64,000 nt of DNA from assembly GCF_009769385.1 (NCBI RefSeq), contig NZ_VKAB01000012.1, positions 248,001-312,000 on the forward strand, in the 5' to 3' direction. This document shows, in pieces, positions 48,595-57,714 of this stretch. The position numbers and the translations under genes are program-made. Positions within the stretch are counted from its first letter, which is position 1, and every line of letters starts with the position of its first letter. A model generated the notes under the pieces. The model was not told the origin of the DNA. It saw nothing but the letters and a program-made list of their open reading frames with translations, and searched no databases. The DNA is from Saccharothrix deserti (lineage in GTDB: Bacteria > Actinomycetota > Actinomycetes > Mycobacteriales > Pseudonocardiaceae).

Positions 48595-51254
48595 TGCCCG
48601 CGGTTCGGTACGGCCCGCTGGCCAGGCTCGGCGACTGGTGGCACGGGTGGCGTGACGGCCGGGCGGTGATCCCGTCGCCGGGTTCGCCGTCCACACCGCA
48701 CCGCGACGTGCTGCTGCGGCGGGCGCAGGAGGAGTTCGACCACGAGCGCCTCCGGCACGAGGCGGCGTGGTCGCCGGAGCTGGACGAGGTCGCGCGGCTC
48801 ACCGCGTTCCGGGAACACCTGGTCGACCGGCTGCGGCAGGCGGAGACGGCGGCGGCACGGGAGGCGGCCCCGCTGTCACCCGAACAGCTGACGGCGCGGC
48901 GGGTCGGCGAGGAGCACCGGAGCGAGCGCGTGGTCCGGTTGCGGCGCGCCAGGGAGCACGCGAAGAGGTCGGCGGCGGCGGAGCAGGCCGTCCGTGCCGC
49001 GCGTGACGAGCTCGACGTGCTCGACGCCGAACTCGGCGTGGCCCGCAAGCGGGTCGAACGGCACGTGCGGGTCGCCGGTGTGCGGGTGCGCCGCGCCCAC
49101 CAGCACGCGCACCGCCGGATCTCCTCCTACGTGCGGCGCCTCGTGCGCAGCCATCCGCGGGGAGCGCGCGTGCTGGCGGGCGTGGACGTCCGCCAGCCGT
49201 TGCTGCCGGACTGGGTGCGGCCCGGTCCGGTCGTCCCCGCCCCGCGCCGGGCACCTCGGCCGCCCGTGCCGCCGAGTGGGCCCGCGGTCCGGGCGTTCGC
49301 GCTGCGGGACCGGCTGACCATCGGGTTCGCGCCGGACAACGACGTGGTCGTCGAGGGGTACCACGTCGCTGCCCGGCACGGCCTGGTGGTCCGGCGCGGC
49401 GATCACGTCGAGCTGCGCGACCTGGGCCACGCCGGCGGCACGTTCCTGGGCGGGCGCAAGGTCCGGCGCGCCGCGCTGACCGGCGGCGAGGTGTTCGACA
49501 TCGCCGACCACCGGTTCCGCCTCAGCGAGGACCTCGACGTGCTGTCGGTGGTGTCGCTGGGCGCGTGCGACCTGGCCGTGAGCGGGCTGTCCGCGGCGAG
49601 CGTGCGGGACGGGCAGGCCAGGGTCCGGCTCACCGACCTGTCGTTCGTGCAGCGGGAGCGCACCGTGCTCGCGATCCTCGGCCCGTCCGGCGCGGGCAAG
49701 AGCTCGCTGTTCGCCGCGCTGCTCGGCGAGCTCCCGCCGTCCGCCGGGTCGCTGTACTTCCGGGGGCTCGAACTGGCCGACCACCGCGAGCAGATCCGCT
49801 CGCAGCTCGGGTTCGTGCCGCAGGACGACCACAGCATGTACTGGGCGCTGACCGTGCGGCAGCTCCTCGGGTACGCGCACCGCCTGCGCAGGCCGTCCGA
49901 CCGCGCCGGGGACGGGGCCGACCGGGTGGAGGAGGTGTGCGCCCGGCTGGGGCTCGCCGACCACGTGGACGACGTCGTGGGCAAGCTGTCCGGCGGGCAG
50001 CGCAAGCGGGTCTCCATCGCGCTGGAGGTGCTGTCCATCCCGCGGCTGCTGATGCTCGACGAGCCGACGTCCGGCCTCGACCCGGGCATGGACCGGGACG
50101 TGATGGCGATGTTGCGGGACATCGCCGCCGACGGCTCGGCGGTCGTCGTCGTCACGCACGCCACCGAACACCTGGAGCTGGCCGACCAGGTCCTCGTGGT
50201 GGCCTCCGAGGGACGTGCGGTCTACAGCGGCCCGCCGTCCGGCGTGCTCGACGCGTTGGGGGTCGACTCGTACGCGGACCTGATGAAGTCGTTGGAGCAC
50301 CCCGAGGAGCGGGCGCGGGCGTACCTGGAAGGGCCGATGGCCGCGGAAGCCGAGGCGGTCGTGGCCGACCTGGCGCGGCGGACGCCCGAGCAGCACGAGC
50401 CGGAACGCAGGCGCGGGCCGTTCACCTCGTTCCTGCACCAGTTCCCGGCACTGCTGGCGCGGCAGGTGGCGTTGAGCCTCCCCCTGCTGCGGCACCGCGA
50501 CAGGGGCGCGTTCACCACCACCCTGCTGCCGTTCGCCATCGCCTGCGCGTCGGCGGTGATCGCGGGCGTGGTCACCGCGAGCACCGGTCTCGGGCCGGGC
50601 ACCGGCGGCACCACCGCGTTGAGCATCCTGGTCACGCTGTGCGTCCTCACCGGTCAGGCGCTGAGCTACAGCAACCTCGTGGAGGAGCGTGCCGTCGTGG
50701 TGCGCGAGCACCGGACCGGCATGGTGACCGCCGGTGTGGTGCTCGCGAAGTGGGTGGTGTTCGCGGGTGTGGCGGTGGTGCAGACGGCGCTGGTCGTCGG
50801 CGTCTTCGTGCTGATCCGACCGGGACCGGCGCACGCGGTGACCGGGCTGGCGCCGGCGCTGGAACTGCTCGTCGACCTGACCGCGACCAGCATCGCGGCG
50901 ATGTCGCTCGGGCTGCTGGTGTCGGCGTTGTGCAAGGAGTTGAAGCAGGCCGTCACGCTGGCCTCCCTGACCGTCATCGCGCAGGTCGCGCTGAACGGCG
51001 TGCCGACGGACCTGTCCGACAGCCCGGTGGTGAACGCGTTCGCCGTGCTGCTGCCGTCGCGGTGGGGTCTCGCCGCCTCCGCGTCCTCGGTGGACCTCCG
51101 GTCGATCGCGGTGGGCGCGCCGGCGGACGAGCTGTGGCGGCACAGCACCGCGCAGTGGGTGCACGACCTGGGCGCTCTGGGTGTGCTGACCGCGGTGTTC
51201 GTGGTGCTCGCCGTGGTCGTGCTCGACCGGCGGCTGCGCGCCGGCCGGGGGTGA
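48594..51254 (+). CDS. FHA-domain ABC transporter (ABCG-like half transporter) with N-terminal coiled-coil domain
   Basis: An 886-residue protein. Residues 10-195 are homologous to the coiled-coil protein at 45541-46218. Residues 232-312 form an FHA-like domain, but the usual Arg and Ser are replaced (LTIGFAPDNDVVVEGYHVAA), so phosphothreonine binding is doubtful. The ABC ATPase has Walker A at 363-371 (GPSGAGKSS), Q-loop FVPQDD, signature LSGGQRKR and Walker B LLMLDEPTSGLD. The last 250 residues have about six ABC-2 type spans. The layout FHA-ABC-ABC2 is known from actinobacterial Rv1747-like exporters. Export of an envelope lipid or glycan is the likely role. Fourth gene of a tightly spaced operon. 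Confidence 0.87.
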   Translation: MPAVRYGPLARLGDWWHGWRDGRAVIPSPGSPSTPHRDVLLRRAQEEFDHERLRHEAAWSPELDEVARLTAFREHLVDRLRQAETAAAREAAPLSPEQLTARRVGEEHRSERVVRLRRAREHAKRSAAAEQAVRAARDELDVLDAELGVARKRVERHVRVAGVRVRRAHQHAHRRISSYVRRLVRSHPRGARVLAGVDVRQPLLPDWVRPGPVVPAPRRAPRPPVPPSGPAVRAFALRDRLTIGFAPDNDVVVEGYHVAARHGLVVRRGDHVELRDLGHAGGTFLGGRKVRRAALTGGEVFDIADHRFRLSEDLDVLSVVSLGACDLAVSGLSAASVRDGQARVRLTDLSFVQRERTVLAILGPSGAGKSSLFAALLGELPPSAGSLYFRGLELADHREQIRSQLGFVPQDDHSMYWALTVRQLLGYAHRLRRPSDRAGDGADRVEEVCARLGLADHVDDVVGKLSGGQRKRVSIALEVLSIPRLLMLDEPTSGLDPGMDRDVMAMLRDIAADGSAVVVVTHATEHLELADQVLVVASEGRAVYSGPPSGVLDALGVDSYADLMKSLEHPEERARAYLEGPMAAEAEAVVADLARRTPEQHEPERRRGPFTSFLHQFPALLARQVALSLPLLRHRDRGAFTTTLLPFAIACASAVIAGVVTASTGLGPGTGGTTALSILVTLCVLTGQALSYSNLVEERAVVVREHRTGMVTAGVVLAKWVVFAGVAVVQTALVVGVFVLIRPGPAHAVTGLAPALELLVDLTATSIAAMSLGLLVSALCKELKQAVTLASLTVIAQVALNGVPTDLSDSPVVNAFAVLLPSRWGLAASASSVDLRSIAVGAPADELWRHSTAQWVHDLGALGVLTAVFVVLAVVVLDRRLRAGRG

Positions 51255-51279
51255 TCAACGCGGGGGTGATCAGCCGTGA

Positions 51280-52659
51280 TCAACTCCGCCGCCGGTCGAG
51301 CACGGACCAGCGCGACCGCAGCTCGTTGGTGTGGTTGCGCACCTCCCGTGCGACGGCCCAGCGCACCCACCGCTGACGGCGGTACCCCAGCTCGGCCGCC
51401 CCTGCCGCCAGACCGACCGCGATCACGACGGTCACCGGGTAGAACCGGGTCAACCCAGCGGTCAGGGCGACCCACGACACCACCGCGGCGGACAGGGCGG
51501 GATGATCGGCCAACGCCCAAGCCACCCGGCCGCGCCTGCCGTCGCGCAGGAGCAGCCGGAGACCGCGGCGGAGGTCGGCGATCGCGACCCGGCACCGCAC
51601 CCGCAGCCCGAACGGCAGCCGCTTGCCGTTGCGCTCCCACTCCGCGAGCTTGAGGTCGAGCCTGGCCATGTCCGCCCGCAGGGCGACCGGGCGGACCGGT
51701 GTGGACAGCGCCACCGGCCAGTGGTCGACCAGCCGCTGTTGCAGCCGGCGGGTCTTGAGCAGCGAGGACGCCACCATGAACACGATGATCACCGTGAAGC
51801 CGGACAGCGCGAACCCGACGAAGCCCGGATCCGACACCCCGATCACCAGGAAAACGATGAAGACGATCCACGCGAGCGCGAACGGGAGAGCGACCCTCAG
51901 GTTGTAGTCGCGCCAGGACATCTGTTGCACCACCGCTTCGGCCGACGTCACCCCCTTGCGCGACGAGAACATCACCACCGCCGCCAGGAACCACGCGGCG
52001 AGCACCAGGACCGCGGTCCCCGCCAGCTCCGCGACCAGTGGCGCCCCCGCCAGCCCACCGGCGACACCGACCGCCGCCGCCGCGCCGACCAGGTACGGCG
52101 TGTGCCGGCGAGGCCGCGACGAGCCGGTGCGCTCGGCCGGCACCTGCTCGAACCCCTCGTCGAAGTGCAGGGTCAGCTCCTCGGCGAGCGCCTCGGCCTC
52201 CTCGCGCGTGCCGAACCGCCTGGCCTGCTTGTGACCGAGCGCCGCGATGTCGGGCGGCAGGTCGGTCCACTCGTGGTGCGTCGCGCCGCCGACGAGCACG
52301 GGGATGACCAGCTTGCGCTCGGCCCGGCCCTCCGCCCGGTCCCGTTCGTTCTCCTCGAACGCGATCCGCAGTTCCTCGTGGACCCAGTCCAGCCCGGCCG
52401 ACTCCTCTTTCTCCAGCAGGGTCGCGCGCCACCCGGGGTGGATCACCGCGAGCACGATCTGCGCGTCCGCCAGGCGTTCCCGCAGGAACACCGGGTAGTG
52501 GCCGCCCGCGTCGATCGACCTGCGATCGAGGAACACCCGCCCCTCACCGAAGAGTTCCGCCAACACGTCGCGCAGCAGCAGTACGCGCGTAAGGTTTTCG
52601 GGGTCCTCGGTGGTTCGGTAGTTGATGAAGATGCCACCCAAAACATGGGCCTTTCGCAT
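51280..52659 (-). CDS. TIR-domain transmembrane protein (paralogue 2, divergent)
   Basis: A 459-residue protein. The TIR domain (residues 8-150) has GGIFINYRTTEDPENLTRV, VFLDRRSIDAGGHYPVFLRE and DWVHEEL with a Glu at the NADase position. About six spans follow from residue 190, with a long cytoplasmic stretch (ADMARLDLKLAEWERNGKRL) between the fourth and fifth. It lacks the QRDQALFALDQ segment shared by the other two TIR proteins, so it forms a separate branch. The ATG at 52659 has no ribosome site; a TTG six codons later has AAAGG 8 bases upstream and may be the true start. It is convergent with the FHA-ABC gene and divergent from the NUDIX gene. Confidence 0.82.
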   Translation of the reverse strand: MRKAHVLGGIFINYRTTEDPENLTRVLLLRDVLAELFGEGRVFLDRRSIDAGGHYPVFLRERLADAQIVLAVIHPGWRATLLEKEESAGLDWVHEELRIAFEENERDRAEGRAERKLVIPVLVGGATHHEWTDLPPDIAALGHKQARRFGTREEAEALAEELTLHFDEGFEQVPAERTGSSRPRRHTPYLVGAAAAVGVAGGLAGAPLVAELAGTAVLVLAAWFLAAVVMFSSRKGVTSAEAVVQQMSWRDYNLRVALPFALAWIVFIVFLVIGVSDPGFVGFALSGFTVIIVFMVASSLLKTRRLQQRLVDHWPVALSTPVRPVALRADMARLDLKLAEWERNGKRLPFGLRVRCRVAIADLRRGLRLLLRDGRRGRVAWALADHPALSAAVVSWVALTAGLTRFYPVTVVIAVGLAAGAAELGYRRQRWVRWAVAREVRNHTNELRSRWSVLDRRRS

Positions 52660-52687
52660 TCGGTGGGACGGCGTGTTGGATTGGCTG

Positions 52688-53254
52688 ATGGACCACGAAC
52701 ACCACCCCTCATGGCGACGACTTGGCACGCGCACGGTGCGCACCACGCCCTGGTTCGAGGTCCACGAGGACTCCGTCGTGCGCCCCGACGGCGTGCAGGA
52801 CGTGTACCACCACGTGGTCTCCCCCGGCTCGATCACCGTGGTCGCGGTGGACGACGCCGACCGGGTCGCGGTGACCAGGCAGTGGATCTACACCCACGCG
52901 AACCGGCAGTGGCGGCTCCCCGCCGGCGCGATCGACGCGACCGACGCGAGCCCGCAGGCGGCGGCGGAACGTGAACTGGCCGAGGAGACCGGCGTGCGCG
53001 CCGCCCGGTGGCACGCCATCGGCCGGGTCAACGGCGCGGACAGCTTCACCAACCACGTCGACCACGTCTTCCTCGCCACCGACCTGACGCTCGGCACGGC
53101 GAGCAGGGAAGCGGCCGAGGCCGATCTCGATGTGCACTGGCTGTCCCTCCAGGAGGCGTTGGACCTGGTCGCCAAGGGTGGGATCCGACATGCCGGCAGC
53201 GTGTGCGGGCTGCTGTCGGTCGGCATCCGTCGGGAAACCGCACCGCGACCGTAG
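52688..53254 (+). CDS. NUDIX hydrolase (ADP-sugar/NAD-derivative type candidate)
   Basis: A 188-residue NUDIX enzyme. The NUDIX box lies at about residues 82-104 (AGAIDATDASPQAAAEREL, then AEETG), with the first Glu of the box replaced by Asp. The N-terminal TRTVRTTPWFEVHEDSVVRP resembles ADP-ribose pyrophosphatases. These cut nucleotide diphosphate-linked compounds. It is divergent from TIR paralogue 2 with only 28 bases between starts, and TIR NADases release ADP-ribose or its derivatives, so it could remove them. The ATG has no clear ribosome site, and the promoter must lie inside the TIR gene. Confidence 0.8.
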   Translation: MDHEHHPSWRRLGTRTVRTTPWFEVHEDSVVRPDGVQDVYHHVVSPGSITVVAVDDADRVAVTRQWIYTHANRQWRLPAGAIDATDASPQAAAERELAEETGVRAARWHAIGRVNGADSFTNHVDHVFLATDLTLGTASREAAEADLDVHWLSLQEALDLVAKGGIRHAGSVCGLLSVGIRRETAPRP

Positions 53255-53407
53255 CGGTGCCGTCCACGTGGACCGGAAGTGTCAACCGGTGTCACGTTTT
53301 TGACCTGTTGTGGCAACTGGACACTCGCCACAATGCGGTCACAGGCCTCCCGCCCGCCGTGAGGGACACCGGGCGGGACATCGTCGACAGGGCCGAGGGG
53401 GCTGGAC

Positions 53408-54889
53408 GTGCCGGATGAGGTCATCTTCGTCAACTACCGGCAGAACGGGTTGCAGGACGGCCGGGTCGACCGGCTGCCCCACGTGCAGGTGGTCGAGGCC
53501 GTCGCCGAGCGGCTCCGCCGCCACTTCGGCGAGGACCAGGTCTTCCTCGACACCGGTATCCGGGCGGGCGAGCACTACCCGGACGCGCTGCGCGGCAAGC
53601 TCGACAAGGCCGAACTGCTCATCGTCGTGCTGCACCGGGATTGGCTGGGCGATCTCAAGCACCGGATGGGGCAGAACGGTGTCGACTGGGTGCGTTACGA
53701 GATCAGGACCGCCCTTGAGGACGGCAAGCACATCCTCCCGGTGCTGATCGAGCGGGCGGGCCTGCCGGACCTGAACTCACTCCCCGAGGACATCAGGCCG
53801 TTCGCGCTCAAGCAGTTGCGCCGGATCGACTTCGGGCACTGGGAACGCGACGTGCGGCTGCTGATCCAGGAGGTCGAGGACTACCTGTCGCCGGTGCGAC
53901 TGCCCGAGCGGGTGCCGGCCAAGATCGCCACACCGCGCAGGTGGGTGGAGGTGCCCGCGGCCTGGCTCGCGGGAGCGCCGATCCCCTTCGTGGCGACCAC
54001 GCTGCTCGTGCCGGAACTCGACCGCGCCGCCTGGCTCGCCGCGCTGGCGGGGACGTGCGTGTTCCTGTTGTTCATCTTCGCGGGGACGGCGGGGTTCGTC
54101 TACGGGATGCGCAAGATCGTGGATCGGCTGGACGAGGAGTCCTCGGCTCTGCCGCGCGACCTCAAGGTGAACGTCATCATCGGTGTGGTCATCTTCGGGT
54201 TCGCGGTTGTCGTCATCTCCACGATCCCGGCGACCGGCATAGAACTGCGCATGATCATCATGGGCGTCGTCCTCGGTATCGTGGTCATCGCCGGCATGCC
54301 TTGGCTGCTCAACTTCCGGGCCATGCGTGAATGGCCCAGACCCGAGCTGGAGGTCACCCCCTCGAATGTGCGAGGAACGCTCAACGAAGTGGCCCACCAC
54401 CTCAAGGAGCACGCGCCGACGCTGAACCGCCTGCAACGCGACCAGGCGTACTACGCGCTCGACCAGGTCGAGGACATCGCGGCCCTGCTGCGGGAGCTGG
54501 CGGGCCGCAGCCGGACCACCTGGCTGCGCGCCGCGGCGCCCTGGCTCACCCTCGGCCACGCGCTGCTGGTCGGCGCCTGCGTCGGCACCGCCGTGGCGTC
54601 CCTCGGCGTGTACTGGTCGCACGGGTGGTCGCACTGGTCGGCGCCGGTCTGGTGCGCGGCTGGCGTGGTGTCCGGCACCGCGCTCTACCTGGCCGCCATC
54701 GAGGTGACCTACCGCCTGCAGCGCTGGCGCATCCAGACGGTCCTCGAGACGGTGCCCGAGAAGTTGGCCCGGCTCCGTGACCAGGTGGACCAGTCCAGCA
54801 TTTCGCCGCCGCCGAAGAAGCACCGCGACACCGACGTCCACATTCCGACAGATCACAACAATGCCGCAAAATTGCGGATTCACCAGTAG
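53408..54889 (+). CDS. TIR-domain transmembrane protein (paralogue 3)
   Basis: A 493-residue protein resembling the one at 41070-42500 from end to end. The TIR domain has VIFVNYRQNGLQDG, VFLDTGIRAGEHYPDALRGK and DWVRYE with Glu98 as the likely NADase residue. The membrane part has about six spans, with the shared segment PTLNRLQRDQAYYALDQVED between pairs. GTG at 53408 is 5 bases after a weak GGGG-type ribosome site. It is 85 bases upstream of the VWA gene in the same direction and probably belongs to that operon or to its regulon. Predicted role: membrane-tethered effector. Confidence 0.85.
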   Translation: MPDEVIFVNYRQNGLQDGRVDRLPHVQVVEAVAERLRRHFGEDQVFLDTGIRAGEHYPDALRGKLDKAELLIVVLHRDWLGDLKHRMGQNGVDWVRYEIRTALEDGKHILPVLIERAGLPDLNSLPEDIRPFALKQLRRIDFGHWERDVRLLIQEVEDYLSPVRLPERVPAKIATPRRWVEVPAAWLAGAPIPFVATTLLVPELDRAAWLAALAGTCVFLLFIFAGTAGFVYGMRKIVDRLDEESSALPRDLKVNVIIGVVIFGFAVVVISTIPATGIELRMIIMGVVLGIVVIAGMPWLLNFRAMREWPRPELEVTPSNVRGTLNEVAHHLKEHAPTLNRLQRDQAYYALDQVEDIAALLRELAGRSRTTWLRAAAPWLTLGHALLVGACVGTAVASLGVYWSHGWSHWSAPVWCAAGVVSGTALYLAAIEVTYRLQRWRIQTVLETVPEKLARLRDQVDQSSISPPPKKHRDTDVHIPTDHNNAAKLRIHQ

Positions 54890-54973
54890 TGGGAAACGTC
54901 TAACAACCGCCACCGGTCTGTGGTAAATCACTGCGAATACCTGCCGCGGTCCACCGAAGGGGGAGAACACCCG

Positions 54974-56137
54974 TTGAAGTGGGGAACCAGCGTGTTCGGC
55001 CGCATTTCCGCGGTGCTCGCCGCGGCGGTGTTCCTCGCGCCTCCCGCGGTGGCCGCGCAGGACGTCGCCAACCCGCCCTGGCCCGCGCGGTGTCCGCTGG
55101 AGCTCGGCCTGCTGGTCGACCAGTCGGACTCGATGGGCAGCCGGTTCGGCGAAGTGCGCGAGGCGACGAGGAACGTGATCGACGCCCTGCGCGACAAGCC
55201 GTCACGGGTCACGGTCATCGGGTTCGGCACCACGGCCCGCACCGTCCAGTCCGATGTGGACGTCTCCGACACCGGCCTCCGGCGCGGGCTCAAGGACGAC
55301 ATCGACCAACTCGACACCGGTGACAGCACCGGCGGCGCGACGAACTGGGACGCGGCGCTGGCGACGGCCGAGTCGCACGGCGTCGACGTGGCCGTGCTGA
55401 TCACCGACGGGATGCCGACCGCGTACGGCGACCCGGCCCTGGACGGCCCCGAGGACCCGCTGGCGGTGGCGACCGCGACGGCGGACCGGCTCAAGAGCTC
55501 GGGCACCAGGGTGGTCGCGGTGGGCATCGACCTGCCGCCCGGCGGCGACGCCAACCTCGCGGCCGTCACCGGCCCCCAGGTGGAGCAGGACTACTTCACC
55601 GGTGAGCAGTCGAGCCTGCTGCGCAGGCTGTACGACATCGTGGCGAGCGCCTGCGGCGTCCCGATCACGGCGCTGCCGCAGCCCGAGGGCGGGGTGTTCC
55701 CGTGGCAGGAGGTGCTGGCCGCCACGCTCGCCGCCGCGCTCGCCATCGGGTTGATCGCCTTCCTCCGGTACCGCAGGCGCCGCCCGGTCGGCGCGGTCGG
55801 CCCGGCGGGACGGCCCGCGCGGCAACGGGTCGAGGCGCCGTCCGCGATCGACCACCGGGACCTCACCGAGAAGCTGCGCGACAGCGCCACCGGCATCGGC
55901 ACCACCGGCAACGACAACCGCACCGCTGGCACCGGCACCGGCAGCACTGACACGAGCACCGCCAAGACGAGCGCCGCCGACACCGCCGACCCTCGCTCCG
56001 GCGGCACCGACACCGCGAGCACCGACACCGCGAGCACGGACACCGCCGGCGACAGCGGGAGCCCGCCCGCGCGCCGGTCGATGTCCCTCGACTTCCTAGA
56101 CCGGAAACCACCCACCACGAAGGACAACAACCCATGA
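54974..56137 (+). CDS. VWA-domain membrane protein with complete MIDAS
   Basis: A 387-residue secreted-then-anchored protein. After a signal peptide (FGRISAVLAAAVFLAPPAVA) comes a von Willebrand A domain with all metal-site elements: DQSDSMG, the Thr in DSTGGATNW and ITDGMP. A single span (VLAATLAAALAIGLIAFL) then leads to a cytoplasmic tail with a repetitive Thr/Asp/Ala-rich stretch (TDTASTDTASTDTAGDSG). The VWA domain is thus outside and the tail inside. TTG at 54974 has GGGGGAG 8 bases upstream; GTG at 54992 is a close alternative. Its TGA overlaps the Hsp70 start (ATGA). It is likely a ligand-binding or scaffold subunit of the conflict system. Confidence 0.8.
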   Translation: MKWGTSVFGRISAVLAAAVFLAPPAVAAQDVANPPWPARCPLELGLLVDQSDSMGSRFGEVREATRNVIDALRDKPSRVTVIGFGTTARTVQSDVDVSDTGLRRGLKDDIDQLDTGDSTGGATNWDAALATAESHGVDVAVLITDGMPTAYGDPALDGPEDPLAVATATADRLKSSGTRVVAVGIDLPPGGDANLAAVTGPQVEQDYFTGEQSSLLRRLYDIVASACGVPITALPQPEGGVFPWQEVLAATLAAALAIGLIAFLRYRRRRPVGAVGPAGRPARQRVEAPSAIDHRDLTEKLRDSATGIGTTGNDNRTAGTGTGSTDTSTAKTSAADTADPRSGGTDTASTDTASTDTAGDSGSPPARRSMSLDFLDRKPPTTKDNNP

Positions 56138-57714
56138 CCCGTCGTCCTGTTCTCGGCATCGACCTGGGAACGACCTACTCCTGCGTCGCCTCGCTCGACG
56201 AGAACCAACGGGTGTCGGTGCTGCCCAACCAGGAGGGCGACCTCACCACGCCCTCAGTGGTGTTCTTCGAGCACAGCGGGAACGTCACGGTCGGCAAGTT
56301 CGCGAAGAACGAGTTGAAGAACGAGCCCGGCCGGGTCGTCTCGCTCATCAAGCGCCACATGGGCGAGGAGGGGTACACGGTCGACGTCGACGACAAGGAG
56401 CTGTACCCGCAGCAGGTCTCCGCGATCATCCTGCGCCAGGTCGTCGAGGACGCGCTCAACGTGCTCGGCCTCGAAGTGCCCGCGGACGGCCCGCTCGCCG
56501 ACGTCGTGATCACCGTGCCCGCGTACTTCGGCGCCGCCGAACGCCAGGCCACCCGGGACGCGGGCGAGATGGCCGGCCTGGAGGTCGTCAACATCATCAA
56601 CGAGCCGACCGCGGCGGCGATCGCGTACGGGCTCATCTCCTCCGGCGGCGAGCGCGCCGTCCTCGTCTACGACCTCGGCGGCGGCACGTTCGACGTCACG
56701 ATCATCAAGGTCTCGGCGTCCGAGATCCGGGTCGTGGCGACCGGCGGCGACCACCAGCTCGGCGGCGCGGACTGGGACGCGCGGATCGTCGAGCTGGTCT
56801 GCGAGAAGTTCGCCGAGCAGCACCCCGGCTCCGACCCGCGCACGGACCTCGACGCCGCGGGCTCCATCGAACTGCTCGCCGAGGAGGCGAAGAAGGCGCT
56901 CAGCCGGCGGGACAGCTACAGCAGCACGGTGATCGCCAACGGCGAGCGGGCCAAGATCGAGATCACCCGCGAGGAGTACGAGGAGGCGACGGCCGACCTC
57001 ATCGGCAAGACCCTCGACTTCACCCAGGACGTGCTCGGGCACGCCCGCGACAAGGGCGTGGACCGGATCGACGAGTTCCTGCTCGTCGGCGGCATGTCGC
57101 ACTCGCCCGCGGTGAAGAAGGGGCTGGCCGACGAGTTCCCCGACCTGCCGACGCCGCAGCTCGCCGACCCGGACCAGATCGTGGCCAAGGGCGCGGCGCT
57201 GTTCGCCGCCAACAGCGTCGCGGAGAGCGACGGCGACACGTCCACGGCGGCACGCGGCCTGCCGGGCGGCGCGGCGCTGCCGAAGATCGTCAACGTGACG
57301 TCCAAGGGCTACGGCATCGCGGTCGTGCGCGACAGCCGCAAGCGCGACGACCACGACCTGGTGGTGGCCTGGCTGATCAAGCCGAACGACGAGATCCCGG
57401 CACGTCCGCGGGACACCTTCCGCACCATCCACGACCAGCAGCGGGAGGTCGACATCGCGGTCTACGAGTCGACCACCGACATGTTGAGCGTGGAACTGGA
57501 CGACAACCTCAAGCTGGTCGAGGGCACGTTGAGCAACCTGCCGCCGGGGCCCGCCGGGCAGCCGCTGGAGGTCTCGTTCAACCTGGAGGCGGACGGCATC
57601 CTGCACATCACCGCCGTCGCCGGCAACGGCGAGAAGATCAAGCTCGAAGCGAAGATCAGCGGCCTGGTACCGGAAGACGTCAAGCGGGCACCGCTGCCCG
57701 CCCTCCAGCGGTGA
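56134..57714 (+). CDS. Hsp70-family ATPase (DnaK-like, lid missing)
   Basis: A 526-residue protein. The actin-like ATPase domain is complete: GIDLGTTYSCVA (phosphate 1), NEPTAAAIAYG (connect 1), DLGGGTFDVT (phosphate 2) and LVGGMSHSPAV (adenosine). The beta substrate-binding domain is present (VEGTLSNLPPGPAGQPLEVS ... LEADGILHITAVAGNGEKI), but the helical lid of about 100 residues seen in DnaK is missing and the sequence ends soon after in APLPALQR. No DnaJ or GrpE is nearby, so this is not the housekeeping chaperone. Coupled on both sides by 4-base overlaps. Such Hsp70s recur in actinobacterial conflict operons, where they may control assembly of a complex. Confidence 0.87.
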   Translation: MTRRPVLGIDLGTTYSCVASLDENQRVSVLPNQEGDLTTPSVVFFEHSGNVTVGKFAKNELKNEPGRVVSLIKRHMGEEGYTVDVDDKELYPQQVSAIILRQVVEDALNVLGLEVPADGPLADVVITVPAYFGAAERQATRDAGEMAGLEVVNIINEPTAAAIAYGLISSGGERAVLVYDLGGGTFDVTIIKVSASEIRVVATGGDHQLGGADWDARIVELVCEKFAEQHPGSDPRTDLDAAGSIELLAEEAKKALSRRDSYSSTVIANGERAKIEITREEYEEATADLIGKTLDFTQDVLGHARDKGVDRIDEFLLVGGMSHSPAVKKGLADEFPDLPTPQLADPDQIVAKGAALFAANSVAESDGDTSTAARGLPGGAALPKIVNVTSKGYGIAVVRDSRKRDDHDLVVAWLIKPNDEIPARPRDTFRTIHDQQREVDIAVYESTTDMLSVELDDNLKLVEGTLSNLPPGPAGQPLEVSFNLEADGILHITAVAGNGEKIKLEAKISGLVPEDVKRAPLPALQR

